From assembly GCA_964235495.1 (NCBI GenBank), contig CAXSAX010000001.1, positions 62,001 to 126,000 on the forward strand: a stretch of DNA of 64,000 nucleotides. The letters are read 5' to 3'. Origin of the DNA: LMUY01 sp964235495. GTDB lineage: Bacteria; Pseudomonadota; Alphaproteobacteria; Acetobacterales; Acetobacteraceae. Shown here one piece after another: positions 14,629-22,385 of the stretch (its first letter is position 1; each line of letters opens with the position of its first letter). The notes beneath the pieces were generated by a model. That model did not search any database, was not told the DNA's origin, and saw only the letters and a program-made list of their open reading frames with translations. The position numbers were made by a program, and so were the translations under genes.

Positions 14629-15672
14629 ATGTCCCCTGCCCGCCGCCGCCCCGCCACCCCGCCGCCCGTGCCAGACATCTCGGCGACGCTGGTCACCGAG
14701 CGGCTGCTGCTGCGCCCCCCCGCCCCTGCCGACGCCGAGCAGCTGCACCGCCTGGTGAACGACTGGGGCGTGGTGCGGATGCTGTCCCGCCTGCCTTTCC
14801 CCTACCCGCGCACGCTGACCGACGAGTGGATCGCCTCCACCGTGCAGCAGCGCGCCGGCGGGGCGGCCTACCACCTGGCGATCACCGGGCACGAGGATGG
14901 GCAGGAACTGGTGATCGGCTGCGTCGGGTTGCGGCTGGACGTGGCGCCGGGCGTGGGCAACCTTGGCTACTGGGTGGGGCGGCGCTACTGGGGGCACGGC
15001 GTGGCGACCGAAGCCGCCGGCCGGGTGGCGCGCTGGGCGCTGGCCAACCTGCCGGTGTCGCGGATCGAGGCGCACGTGGCGGAGGACAACCCGGCCTCCT
15101 CCGCCGTGCTGCGCCGCATCGGCCTGCATGAGGTGGGGCGCGGACGCGAGCCGTTCCTGGCCCGCGGCGGCGAGCACCCGGTGATCCGGTATGCCGCCAC
15201 GCGGGAAGACCTGTTCGGCGCCGTGGAAGCGCCCGCCGCGCTGGCCGACGCCGCAGCAGGAACAGCCGCCGGCAAGCCGCTGCTGCTGGTCGCGGCCTGC
15301 GCGCTGATCGACGCGGACGGCCGCGTGCTGCTGGCCCGGCGGCCGGAGGGCAAGAGGATGGCCGGGCTGTGGGAGTTCCCCGGCGGCAAGCTCGACCCGG
15401 GCGAGACGCCGGAGCAGGCGTTGATCCGCGAGCTGAAGGAGGAGCTGGGAGTCGACGTGGCGCAGACGTGCCTGGCCGCCTTCGCCTTCGCCAGCCACGA
15501 CTACGGCCACTTTCACCTGCTGATGCCGCTGTTCCTATGCCGCCGCTGGAAGGGTACGCCGGCAGGGCTGGAAGGCCAGGGCCTGGCCTGGGTGCGCCCC
15601 AGCAAGCTCACGGAATATGACATGCCGCCCGCGGACAAGCCGCTCATCCCCCTGCTGAGGGACTTCTTATGA
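14629..15672 (+). CDS. Bifunctional GNAT N-acetyltransferase / MutT-type Nudix pyrophosphohydrolase
   Basis: Two domains in 347 residues. Residues about 20-190 are a RimJ/RimL-type acetyltransferase: LVTERLLLRPPAPADAEQLHR, then YWVGRRYWGHGVATEAAGRV (acetyl-CoA loop) and NPASSAVLRRIGL. Residues about 215-347 are a Nudix hydrolase of the MutT type: LLARRPEGKRMAGLWEFPGGK and the Nudix box GGKLDPGETPEQALIRELKEE with all consensus Glu and Arg residues present. MutT enzymes cleanse oxidised nucleotides such as 8-oxo-dGTP; the acetyltransferase substrate is unknown. The same fusion is known from related Alphaproteobacteria. The stop overlaps the next start (ATGA). Confidence 0.88.
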   Translation: MSPARRRPATPPPVPDISATLVTERLLLRPPAPADAEQLHRLVNDWGVVRMLSRLPFPYPRTLTDEWIASTVQQRAGGAAYHLAITGHEDGQELVIGCVGLRLDVAPGVGNLGYWVGRRYWGHGVATEAAGRVARWALANLPVSRIEAHVAEDNPASSAVLRRIGLHEVGRGREPFLARGGEHPVIRYAATREDLFGAVEAPAALADAAAGTAAGKPLLLVAACALIDADGRVLLARRPEGKRMAGLWEFPGGKLDPGETPEQALIRELKEELGVDVAQTCLAAFAFASHDYGHFHLLMPLFLCRRWKGTPAGLEGQGLAWVRPSKLTEYDMPPADKPLIPLLRDFL

Positions 15673-16421
15673 ATCCTACCGCCTGCATCCTGGTCATTGG
15701 CAACGAGGTGCTGTCCGGCCGCACCCAGGATGCCAACATCCAATTCTTGGCGCAGCGGCTCGGGGCGCTCGGCATCCCGGTGCGCGAGGTGCGGGTAATC
15801 CCGGATGTGCCAGCCACCATCATCGGCACGGTGAACGAGGCGCGCGCCCGGTTCGACCATGTGTTCACCACCGGCGGCATCGGCCCCACCCATGACGACA
15901 TCACCAGCGAATGCGTGGCCGCCGCCTTCGGCGTGCCGTGGGAGCCGCACCCGGAAGCCTGGGCGCGGATGGAGCGGCACTACCAACCGGGCGAATTCAA
16001 CGCGGCCCGGCAGCGTATGGCGACCATGCCGCGCGGCGCGGCGCTGATCGACAATGCCATTTCAGTGGCCCCCGGCTTCACCATCGGCAACGTGCACGTG
16101 ATGGCGGGGGTGCCGCGCATCATGCGCTCCATGTTCGAGGCGCTGGCACCCACCTTGGCCGGAGGGCCGCCAATCGTATCGCGCGCCGTGCACGCCATCG
16201 GGCTGCTGGAAGGCCGCATTGCCGACGGGCTGCGCGCGGTGCAGGAGCGGCACCCCGGCCTGGACCTCGGCTCCTATCCGTTCTACCGCGGCACGGGCGG
16301 CGGCGTGTCGCTGGTCGCCAAGGGCTCGGACGCGGCAGATGCAGACGCGGCCATCGCCGAGGTGACGGCGCTGATCATCGCCATGGGGCTGCAGCCGGTG
16401 GCGGGCGAGCCACCGGCCTGA
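15669..16421 (+). CDS. Molybdopterin-binding / CinA N-terminal family protein
   Basis: A 250-residue protein of the MoCF-biosynthesis (MoaB/MogA) fold. It begins ACILVIGNEVLSGRTQDANIQFLAQRLG, the CinA family signature, followed by FTTGGIGPTHDDITSE. In full-length CinA this domain is followed by a nicotinamide-nucleotide amidase domain; that part is absent, so it is the short form widespread in Alphaproteobacteria. A role in pterin or nucleotide processing is likely, but the exact reaction is unknown. Translation is coupled to the GNAT-Nudix gene by ATGA, which hints at a shared nucleotide-housekeeping role. Confidence 0.83.
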   Translation: MNPTACILVIGNEVLSGRTQDANIQFLAQRLGALGIPVREVRVIPDVPATIIGTVNEARARFDHVFTTGGIGPTHDDITSECVAAAFGVPWEPHPEAWARMERHYQPGEFNAARQRMATMPRGAALIDNAISVAPGFTIGNVHVMAGVPRIMRSMFEALAPTLAGGPPIVSRAVHAIGLLEGRIADGLRAVQERHPGLDLGSYPFYRGTGGGVSLVAKGSDAADADAAIAEVTALIIAMGLQPVAGEPPA

Positions 16422-16424
16422 TCC

Positions 16425-16919
16425 TTAATGGCCCTGCGCGGCCTTCTGCTGCGCGATCAGGGCCTGGTTATAGGTGTTCTGCTGCGCTACCAGTGCCTTG
16501 TTGTATTGCTGCTGCTGCTGCACCACCGCGTTGTGCTGCTGCTCCTGCTGCACGATGGCGGCGTTATGCTGCTGTTCCTGCTGCACGATGGCCGCGTTAT
16601 GCTGCTGCTGCTGCGCCAGCAGGTTGCGGTTGTACTGCTGCTCCTGCTGCAACGTTTGCTGGTTTTGCGCCTGCTCGCGTTGCAGCCTTTCCTGCTGGCG
16701 GCGCTGGTCGTCGAAGGCGCGCCGTTCATACCCGCGGTCGCCGTCGTCGTCGCGGCGGCGCTCGCCGTCGTAGCCCGGCGGCCCGCCATATCCCGGCTGC
16801 CCGCCGTCGAAACCTGGCTGTCCGCCGTCATAGCCTGGGTTGCCGTAATAGGGCTGGGCGTGCGCGGCCGCCGCGGCGCCCAGGGCCAGTGCTAGAGTTG
16901 CTATCGTCGCGATGCGCAT
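16425..16919 (-). CDS. Secreted Gln-rich repeat protein (hypothetical)
   Basis: A 164-residue exported protein. MRIATIATLALALGAAAAAHAQ is a Sec signal peptide, followed by a Gly/Tyr-rich repeat (GYDGGQPGFDGGQPGYGG) and an Asp/Arg-rich charged stretch (ERRRDDDGDRG). The rest is Gln-rich and probably helical, with an 11-residue repeat EQQHNAAIVQQ in two near-perfect and one or two looser copies (33-bp DNA units). A good ribosome site (GGGAG) lies six bases before the ATG at 16919. I recognise no family. Low complexity and the repeat suggest a periplasmic or surface structural role. Confidence 0.72.
   Translation of the reverse strand: MRIATIATLALALGAAAAAHAQPYYGNPGYDGGQPGFDGGQPGYGGPPGYDGERRRDDDGDRGYERRAFDDQRRQQERLQREQAQNQQTLQQEQQYNRNLLAQQQQHNAAIVQQEQQHNAAIVQQEQQHNAVVQQQQQYNKALVAQQNTYNQALIAQQKAAQGH
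16516..16615 (-). repeat. 33-bp tandem repeats in the Gln-rich gene
   Basis: About three copies of a 33-bp unit starting CTGCTGCACGATGGCGGCGT (plus strand), encoding the 11-residue Gln/His/Asn repeat. The middle two copies differ at very few positions, so recent duplication or slippage is likely. Confidence 0.75.
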
Positions 16920-17003
16920 CGAACGCTCCCTGAAGATCGGGGCGGAAACGCTGCCCCCGACGCGCACGCTAGACGCCAAAGATGACCAAACCGCGGCGTT
17001 CCG

Positions 17004-17597
17004 TCAGACAAATTCGGCCAGGCGAGCCTCCACCGCCGCCATGAGCGCCGCCAGCGCCGCCTGCCCGGACCGGGCGATGCCGGGCGGGGCGGACCCGTCC
17101 AGCGGGGCCGCCGCCGTCACGTCCGCTTGCAACAGCACCCGCGCCGGCGCGGGGTGCAGGTCGATCAGCACCAGGCCCAGCGCCGCCCGGCTCATGCCTT
17201 GCGCCGGCAAGGCAAGCAGGCTCAGCAACTCGCCCTCCAAGGCTAAATCCGCCCGGGCCCGGCTGCCCGGCGCTAGCACCGCGGAGAACAGCCCGCTCGC
17301 AGCCAGCCAGCGGCGCAGCACATCCTCCACCGCATCGACAGGGGGAACTGCCCACTGCTCGTAAAACTCGGTGCGAACGCTGCCGTCCGCCTGCATGACT
17401 TGCAGGCCGCGCGCCTCCAGCCCCGGTGCGGCTTGCAAGGTGCGCACCAGCAGCGCCTTGCCGCCAGGCCGAAACGGCAGCGCCACGGGCCGGCGCACGT
17501 CCAGCGGCCAGTCCCGCCGCTCGACATAAGGCCGGGTCGGCAGGATGCTGCAGCCCGCCAGCCCGGCGGCGGCGGCCAGCCACACCCGCCGCCTCAC
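17004..17597 (-). CDS. ABC-type transport auxiliary lipoprotein (PqiC/DUF330-like)
   Basis: A 197-residue outer-membrane lipoprotein, last gene of an MCE operon. The N-terminus VWLAAAAGLAGCSILPTRPY has a lipobox (LAGC) for acylation. The body (LPFRPGGKALLVRTLQAAPGLEARGLQ, then FYEQWAVPPVDAVEDVLRRWLAASGLF) follows the PqiC/YmbA pattern. Such lipoproteins dock the MCE tunnel at the outer membrane and help move phospholipid between membranes. The start is the GTG that overlaps the stop of the MlaD-like gene (GTGA). The open frame continues upstream only as a shadow of that gene. Confidence 0.8.
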   Translation of the reverse strand: MRRRVWLAAAAGLAGCSILPTRPYVERRDWPLDVRRPVALPFRPGGKALLVRTLQAAPGLEARGLQVMQADGSVRTEFYEQWAVPPVDAVEDVLRRWLAASGLFSAVLAPGSRARADLALEGELLSLLALPAQGMSRAALGLVLIDLHPAPARVLLQADVTAAAPLDGSAPPGIARSGQAALAALMAAVEARLAEFV

Positions 17598-18598
17598 CGG
17601 TCGCGGCTGCGCGGCGGCGGGCCGCCCAACACGACTTCCGACGGGTCCCGCCGCAGCGCCTCGCTGCTCTGCCGCAGTGCCGCCACCGTGGTCCGCGCAT
17701 CCCGCAGCAGCGGCGTCAGCGCGGCCTCGGCGTCGGCGGCTCCGGTGTCGGCCCGGAGCGCCACCTGCTGCAGGGAGGCGATCAGTTGTGGCAGCCGTGC
17801 CGTCGCCTCCGTCAGCCGGCTGGTCGCCGCCGTGGCGGAGCGCAGCAGCGCGCGGGTTTGCGGCCCCTGCGCCAGGGTGCGCGCTGCGGCCAGGGTCTGC
17901 CGCAGCTCCGCCGCCAGTGCCGGCACGTCCGCCGCCGCGAGCGCTTCCTGCAACGCGCGCAGGGTGGCGGTGGACTGCGTGGCCAACTGGTGCGCTTCGC
18001 CGTCCCGCAGGCTGCCGCGTAGATCGCGGATTAGGCCGAGCGCCCCGTCCGCCAGCGCCACCACGTCCACCCGCTCGAACCGGCCCAGCAGCACGGTCGC
18101 CGCATCCGTCACCTGGGCGATGGTGCCCGGCATGGACGGGATATAGCCGGCACTCGGCGTCCACGGCACGGCGAGCGGCGGGTAGGCGGAAGCGTCGGTG
18201 AAGTTCAGCTCCACGTAGCTCGCCCCGGTCAGCCCCTGAGGGGCCACGCGGGCACGCAGGCCCTGGCCCGCGACGCGGTCGGCGTCCCAAACCTCGCCGA
18301 GCCGGGCGGTGTCGATGGCGAAGCGGACGATGACGGCGCGGAACGCTGGGTCGGCCAGGTCGGGGCGCCCCGGCCCGTACTCAGCGCTGGTCAGGCCGAT
18401 CTCGGTCACGGCGCCGATCGACACGCCGCGGTACTTCACCGGCGCGCCTACATCCAGCCCCTGCACGCTGTCGCGAAAATACGTCTCGTAGCCCTGCCTG
18501 TGGCGGATCTGGCTGCCGCCGAAGAACAGCGCCGCGCCCACCAGCAGTCCCAGCCCGGCCAGCATCAGCAGGCCGACTCGCAGGTAGGTGGCGCGCAC
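17594..18598 (-). CDS. MlaD-family (MCE domain) lipid transport protein
   Basis: A 334-residue inner-membrane-anchored MCE protein. One N-terminal helix (VGLLMLAGLGLLVGAALFFGG) is followed by the MCE domain at about residues 35-120, with YRDSVQGLDVGAPVKYRGV-like FRDSVQGLDVGAPVKYRGVSIG and GLTGASYVELNF. The long C-terminal half is rich in Ala, Leu and Gln and probably coiled coil, which in related proteins extends the lipid tunnel across the periplasm. The GTG start at 18598 follows the MlaF-like gene stop by one base. Works with the coupled MlaE, MlaF and PqiC-like genes. Confidence 0.86.
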   Translation of the reverse strand: MRATYLRVGLLMLAGLGLLVGAALFFGGSQIRHRQGYETYFRDSVQGLDVGAPVKYRGVSIGAVTEIGLTSAEYGPGRPDLADPAFRAVIVRFAIDTARLGEVWDADRVAGQGLRARVAPQGLTGASYVELNFTDASAYPPLAVPWTPSAGYIPSMPGTIAQVTDAATVLLGRFERVDVVALADGALGLIRDLRGSLRDGEAHQLATQSTATLRALQEALAAADVPALAAELRQTLAAARTLAQGPQTRALLRSATAATSRLTEATARLPQLIASLQQVALRADTGAADAEAALTPLLRDARTTVAALRQSSEALRRDPSEVVLGGPPPRSRDR

Positions 18599-18599
18599 G

Positions 18600-19337
18600 C
18601 TAGGCCGCCTCCCGCCGGAAGAAACGCCGCACCGCTGCCACCGGGCTATCCCGCGCCAGCGCCCGCGGGTCTCCCTGCGCCACCACGCCCTGCGCCGCCG
18701 CATCCAGCATCAGGCAGCGCCCGGCGATGGCGCGCACGGAGGCCAGCTCGTGCGTCACCACCACGAAGGTGGCTCCCAGCGTGTCCCGCAGTTGCAGGAT
18801 CAGCGCGTCGAGTCCCGCCGAGGTCACCGGGTCAAGCCCGGCGGAGGGCTCGTCCAGCAGCAGCAGCGGCGGGTCGAGCGCCAAGGCGCGGGCGATGCCG
18901 GCGCGCTTGGCCATGCCGCCGGAGATTTCCGCTGGGCGCAGCGCCGCCGCCGCAGCCAGCCCCACCTGCGCCAGCTTCAGCCGGGCCACGGCGGCACAGG
19001 CGTCGGGCGGCAGGGCGGTCAGGCTCTGCAACGGCAGCATCACGTTCTCCAGCAGGCTCAGCGAGCCGAACAGCGCCGCGGACTGGAACAGCACGCCGAT
19101 GCTGCGGCGCACCGCCTCCGTCTGGGTCGCCACGTCCTGCCCGAACACGCGGGCGACGCCGGCAGAGGGGGGCAGCAAGCCCATCACCTGGCGCAACAGG
19201 GTGGACTTGCCGCAGCCGGAGCCGCCCAGGATGGCGAACACCTCGCCCGCGGCCACGGAAAAGCTCACGTCGCGGAAGATCGTCCGCCCGGCAAACTCCT
19301 GCGCCAGGCCGTCCGCCTGCACCGCCGCCCCGCTCAC
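18600..19337 (-). CDS. MlaF-type ABC ATPase
   Basis: A 245-residue ATPase of the MCE/Mla lipid transporter. Walker A GGSGCGKSTLLR at about residue 36, an SGGMAKR signature (ISGGMAKRAGIARAL) that is characteristic of MlaF proteins rather than the LSGGQ of ordinary ABC ATPases, Walker B LLLLDEPSAGLDP, and H-loop VVTHELASV. It drives phospholipid movement with the permease MlaE. The start is the GTG that forms a GTGA overlap with the end of the permease gene; the frame continues upstream only as a shadow. Confidence 0.87.
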   Translation of the reverse strand: MSGAAVQADGLAQEFAGRTIFRDVSFSVAAGEVFAILGGSGCGKSTLLRQVMGLLPPSAGVARVFGQDVATQTEAVRRSIGVLFQSAALFGSLSLLENVMLPLQSLTALPPDACAAVARLKLAQVGLAAAAALRPAEISGGMAKRAGIARALALDPPLLLLDEPSAGLDPVTSAGLDALILQLRDTLGATFVVVTHELASVRAIAGRCLMLDAAAQGVVAQGDPRALARDSPVAAVRRFFRREAA

Positions 19338-20446
19338 ACGCCGATCCGGTAGAACACGACGGAGAACACCCCATCCAGCAGGATGGCAGCCACGATGCCG
19401 CCCACCACCGCCGCTGTCGCCGCGTGGCCCACGGCACGCGGGCCGGCGCCAGCGGCCAAGCCGGCGCGGCAGCCGACGATGGCCACGGCGGCGCCGAAGC
19501 ACACCGCCTTGAATAGCCCGCCCCACAAGTCGCGCGCATGCACCGCGCGCAGCAACTGGCCCGCCACGGCGGCGGGCGGGAAGCCGAATGCCATCATCAC
19601 CGTCAGCAAGCCGAGCAGCCCCGCCGCCTCCAGCACCAGCGTCAGCACCGGCATCACCGCCAGCGCGGCGGCCAAGCGGGGCAGCACCAGCATGGTCACT
19701 GTGCTGATCCCCAACGTCTCCAGCGCCGCCAGCTCCTCGTTCACCTTCATGCTGGCCAACTCGGCGGCGAAGGCCGACCCGGTGCGCCCGGCCAGGATCA
19801 CCGCGGCCAGCAACGGCCCCATCTCGCGCAGCAGCCCGAGCGCCACCACGTTGACCACGAACAGGTCCGCCCCGAACCGGCGCAGCGGGATGGAGGACTG
19901 GAACGCTAGGATCAGGCCCATCAGGTAGCCCAACAGCAGCACCAGCGGCACCGCTCGCACCCCTGCCTCGTCCGCCAGGCGGAACAGGTCCGGGATGCGA
20001 AACTGCCGCCGCCGCCGGGGCAGCGTCACTGCCGCGACGAGGCTCTCGCCCAGGAAGGCAGTACCCTCGGCGGCGGTGCCGGCGACGGCGTGGGCCGCGC
20101 CGAGGATCGTCCAGGGCCGCAGCGGGGGTAGCGAGGCGGCGGGCGCGCGGCCAGCTTGCTCCACCAGCGAGGCTATCGCCGGGCTGGCACCGCGCAGGGT
20201 GGCGCGGCCGTGCCGGGCCAGGGCGGCGGAGAGCAGCGCAGCTCCGGCGGTCGCCACCCCGGAGGCGTCTGCCACGTCCAGCACCAGGGGGGCGCCGCGG
20301 CCCCGCTCCGCCCCGCGCAGCACGGCTCCCCACAGCCGCGCCACAGCCGCCGTGTCCAGCGCACCGCGCAGCGCCAGCACGCCGGGCGAGGCCTGTACTT
20401 GCGCGGTTCCGACGGCGCTTGATGCGCCGCGCGCCAGGCCGCTCAA
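19334..20446 (-). CDS. MlaE-type permease with N-terminal STAS-like domain
   Basis: A 370-residue permease. Residues about 1-110 are soluble, with a beta-alpha pattern (VLALRGALDTAAVARLW, LVLDVADASGVATAGAALL) that resembles a STAS domain. Residues 120-370 are the MlaE domain: GYLMGLILAFQSSIPLRRFGADLFVVNVVALGLLREMGPL in two consecutive blocks, then AGRTGSAFAAELASMKVNEELAALETLG, the conserved cytoplasmic loop. MlaE dimers hold the phospholipid pocket of the MCE system. The gene begins with ATGA overlapping the stop of the upstream binding-protein gene, so all five genes 16.9-21.5 kb are one coupled operon. Confidence 0.87.
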   Translation of the reverse strand: MSGLARGASSAVGTAQVQASPGVLALRGALDTAAVARLWGAVLRGAERGRGAPLVLDVADASGVATAGAALLSAALARHGRATLRGASPAIASLVEQAGRAPAASLPPLRPWTILGAAHAVAGTAAEGTAFLGESLVAAVTLPRRRRQFRIPDLFRLADEAGVRAVPLVLLLGYLMGLILAFQSSIPLRRFGADLFVVNVVALGLLREMGPLLAAVILAGRTGSAFAAELASMKVNEELAALETLGISTVTMLVLPRLAAALAVMPVLTLVLEAAGLLGLLTVMMAFGFPPAAVAGQLLRAVHARDLWGGLFKAVCFGAAVAIVGCRAGLAAGAGPRAVGHAATAAVVGGIVAAILLDGVFSVVFYRIGV

Positions 20447-21501
20447 TGCGTGGCGAGCCAGGCTTCGAACCGCTGGTTCAGCCGGTCCTCGTTGTCCCGC
20501 CAGAATGCCTCGTCGCCTTGCAACGCGTTGGCCAGGTTAGCCGGCGCGGTCGGCGACAGGGCTTGCAGTTCCGCCGGCAGCATTTCGTTGGCGCCCCTGG
20601 CGGTCGGGCCATAGGGCGCGGCGGCGGCAAAAGCGGCCTGGCGCGCCGGGTCGCCCGCGAAGGCGAGCAGCTTGAGCGCGTCTGCCCCGTGCGGGCTGCC
20701 CCGCATCACCACCCAGGACTGCACGGTGAACAGGCTGCCGGCCCACTGCAGGCTGAGCCGCTTGCCTGCCTGGTTAGCCTGCACCACCGCCTTGCTGTCC
20801 ACGCTCGACAGCAGCACCTCGCCTGACTCCAAAAGCTCCGCCGCCCGCGCCTCCGGCGTCCACCACACGACGTAAGGCTTGATCTGGTCCAGCTTGCGGA
20901 AGGCGCGGTCCACGCCCTCGTCGGTACGCAAGGTGCGGTACACGTCGCCGGGCGCCACCCCGTCGGCCAGCAACGCGATCTCCATGTTGCTGCGAGCGGT
21001 GCGGCGCAGGCCGCGCTTGCCGGGGTAGCGCGCCACATCCCAGAAATCCGCCCAGGTGGGCGTGGCCGCAAACTTGTCGCGGTCCCAGGCCAGCACCAGG
21101 CTGCTCACCGCCGCCCCAGCGCCGCAATCGGTGGCGGCGAACGGCTGGTAATGATCCCGCCCGCCCAGCGCCGGCCATGCCAGCTTCTCGAACAGCCCGT
21201 CGTCGCAGCCGCCCAGCAGCTCGTCCGCTGCCACCAGAACCACGTCCCACTCGTTGGTGCCGCCCTCGATCCGGCTACGTAGCGCGCCGAGCCCGCCGGG
21301 CCAGGTGGACACGTCCAGGGTAAGGCCAGTGGCGGCGGTGAACGGCGTGAAGTAGGCGTCCCGCAGCGCCTGTTGCAGCGGGCCGCCGCGGCCGACGACC
21401 GCAAGGTCCCGCGCCGCCGCAGGCTGGCCCTCCTGGGCCGCTGCGGGCAGGCCGGCAAGCGCCGCGAGCAACGCGGCGGCCAAGGGCAGGCGGAACGTCA
21501 T
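20443..21501 (-). CDS. Periplasmic polyamine-type ABC substrate-binding protein
   Basis: A 352-residue exported protein of the PotD/PotF superfamily. Signal peptide RLPLAAALLAALAGLPAAAQ. The mature sequence shows LQQALRDAYFTPFTAATGLTLDV, NEWDVVLVAADELL, SSLVLAWDRDKF, WADFWDVARYPGKRGLRR and QSWVVMRGSPH, all positions typical of iron/polyamine-type type 2 binding proteins. No permease or ATPase of a polyamine importer follows; instead the stop overlaps the MlaE-type permease start (ATGA). It therefore heads an MCE lipid operon. Either it serves an importer encoded elsewhere or has been recruited to the MCE system. Confidence 0.82.
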   Translation of the reverse strand: MTFRLPLAAALLAALAGLPAAAQEGQPAAARDLAVVGRGGPLQQALRDAYFTPFTAATGLTLDVSTWPGGLGALRSRIEGGTNEWDVVLVAADELLGGCDDGLFEKLAWPALGGRDHYQPFAATDCGAGAAVSSLVLAWDRDKFAATPTWADFWDVARYPGKRGLRRTARSNMEIALLADGVAPGDVYRTLRTDEGVDRAFRKLDQIKPYVVWWTPEARAAELLESGEVLLSSVDSKAVVQANQAGKRLSLQWAGSLFTVQSWVVMRGSPHGADALKLLAFAGDPARQAAFAAAAPYGPTARGANEMLPAELQALSPTAPANLANALQGDEAFWRDNEDRLNQRFEAWLATH

Positions 21502-21673
21502 CCGGTGGCGGTCCTGGCGAAGGGTCGCGCGGACCCTAACGGGGTCGGCTCCGGTCTAGCAATCCCGCCCCCGGATTTGACGGGGCTGGAAAGAACCACC
21601 CGGTGGCAGGCAACCCCGTTCACGGACCCGCGTTCTGCCGCCACACCCGATTGACCGTTCAGGAACCGAAACC

Positions 21674-21931
21674 ATGGCCACTCGCTACACCACTGACGAC
21701 GCCCAGGCCCAGATCGCAGCACTGCGCAAGCAGGTCAACCAGCTGATGGGCGACCGGGTCACCCCCGCGCTGACCGACGCGGCCGGTCGCGTCGAGAGCA
21801 CAGCGCGCCAGGCCAGCGACTACACGATGGAGCAGGCGGACGTGGTGGCTGAACAGGTGCGCGGCCGCCCCCTGCTGGCCATTTTCCTGGCCGGTGCCGT
21901 GGGCTACGTCCTCGGCCGCTTCATCCGCTAA
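21674..21931 (+). CDS. DUF883/ElaB-YqjD-type inner-membrane protein
   Basis: An 85-residue protein: a helical amphipathic N-terminal region (AQIAALRKQVNQLMGDRV, VESTARQASDYTMEQAD) and a single C-terminal membrane helix LLAIFLAGAVGYVLGRFIR with the GYxLGR ending typical of the ElaB/YqjD/DUF883 family. Family members tether ribosomes to the membrane in stationary phase in Escherichia coli; that role is not shown here. It is followed five bases later by a YqjE/holin-like gene, the usual pairing, and both lie 170 bp from the divergent binding-protein gene. Confidence 0.85.
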   Translation: MATRYTTDDAQAQIAALRKQVNQLMGDRVTPALTDAAGRVESTARQASDYTMEQADVVAEQVRGRPLLAIFLAGAVGYVLGRFIR

Positions 21932-21935
21932 TCCG

Positions 21936-22385
21936 GTGCGCACGGTTGATCTAGGGCGCACGGCCGCCCAGGCGGAGCTGCTGCGCATCAAGCGCCTCAT
22001 CAGCCGTCAGGTCATGCGGGTGGTATGGGGTGTTGTAGCCGCCGTATTTGGCATCGCCTTGCTTGTGATGATTCACGTTCTGGCCTGCGAGTTGCTCGAT
22101 CTGGCCGTGCCGCCTTGGGCAAGTGCCCTAATCGTGCTCGCATTTGATGGCGTGTTGGCCGTCATCTTCGTCGTACTGACTCTGCGGGGTGCGCCGGACC
22201 GGATCGAAATCGAAGCTCGGCTGGTCAGGGACGAGGCGCTGGCGGAATTGCGCGAGACCATGCTGGTCAGCGCCGTCATGGGCCCTGTGGGCCGCGCGGC
22301 ATTCCGCAAGGCAGGTCGCAAGAGCATCGGCAGCATGGTCTTGGCCGCGCTGACGGCGAACTACATGCGGCGCAAGCGTAGGTGA
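21936..22385 (+). CDS. Phage-holin-family / YqjE-like membrane protein
   Basis: A 149-residue protein with two membrane helices (VVWGVVAAVFGIALLVMIHVLA and ASALIVLAFDGVLAVIFVVLTL) and cytoplasmic ends rich in charge. This is the pattern of DUF1469/YqjE proteins, which accompany DUF883 genes. The name holin-like refers only to topology; there is no phage context. The start is the GTG at 21936, five bases after the previous stop. The stop overlaps the next start as GTGA, so it is coupled to the hydrolase gene. Confidence 0.75.
   Translation: MRTVDLGRTAAQAELLRIKRLISRQVMRVVWGVVAAVFGIALLVMIHVLACELLDLAVPPWASALIVLAFDGVLAVIFVVLTLRGAPDRIEIEARLVRDEALAELRETMLVSAVMGPVGRAAFRKAGRKSIGSMVLAALTANYMRRKRR

Noticed and set aside
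16516..16615. Regularly spaced repeats as a possible CRISPR array
   Set aside because: The units are directly adjacent without spacers, in frame, and encode a protein repeat. The same holds for 8362-8421.
15911..16933. Plus-strand frame through the CinA-type gene into the Gln-rich gene
   Set aside because: Spans two real genes in wrong frames and consists of Ala/Arg/Gly runs.
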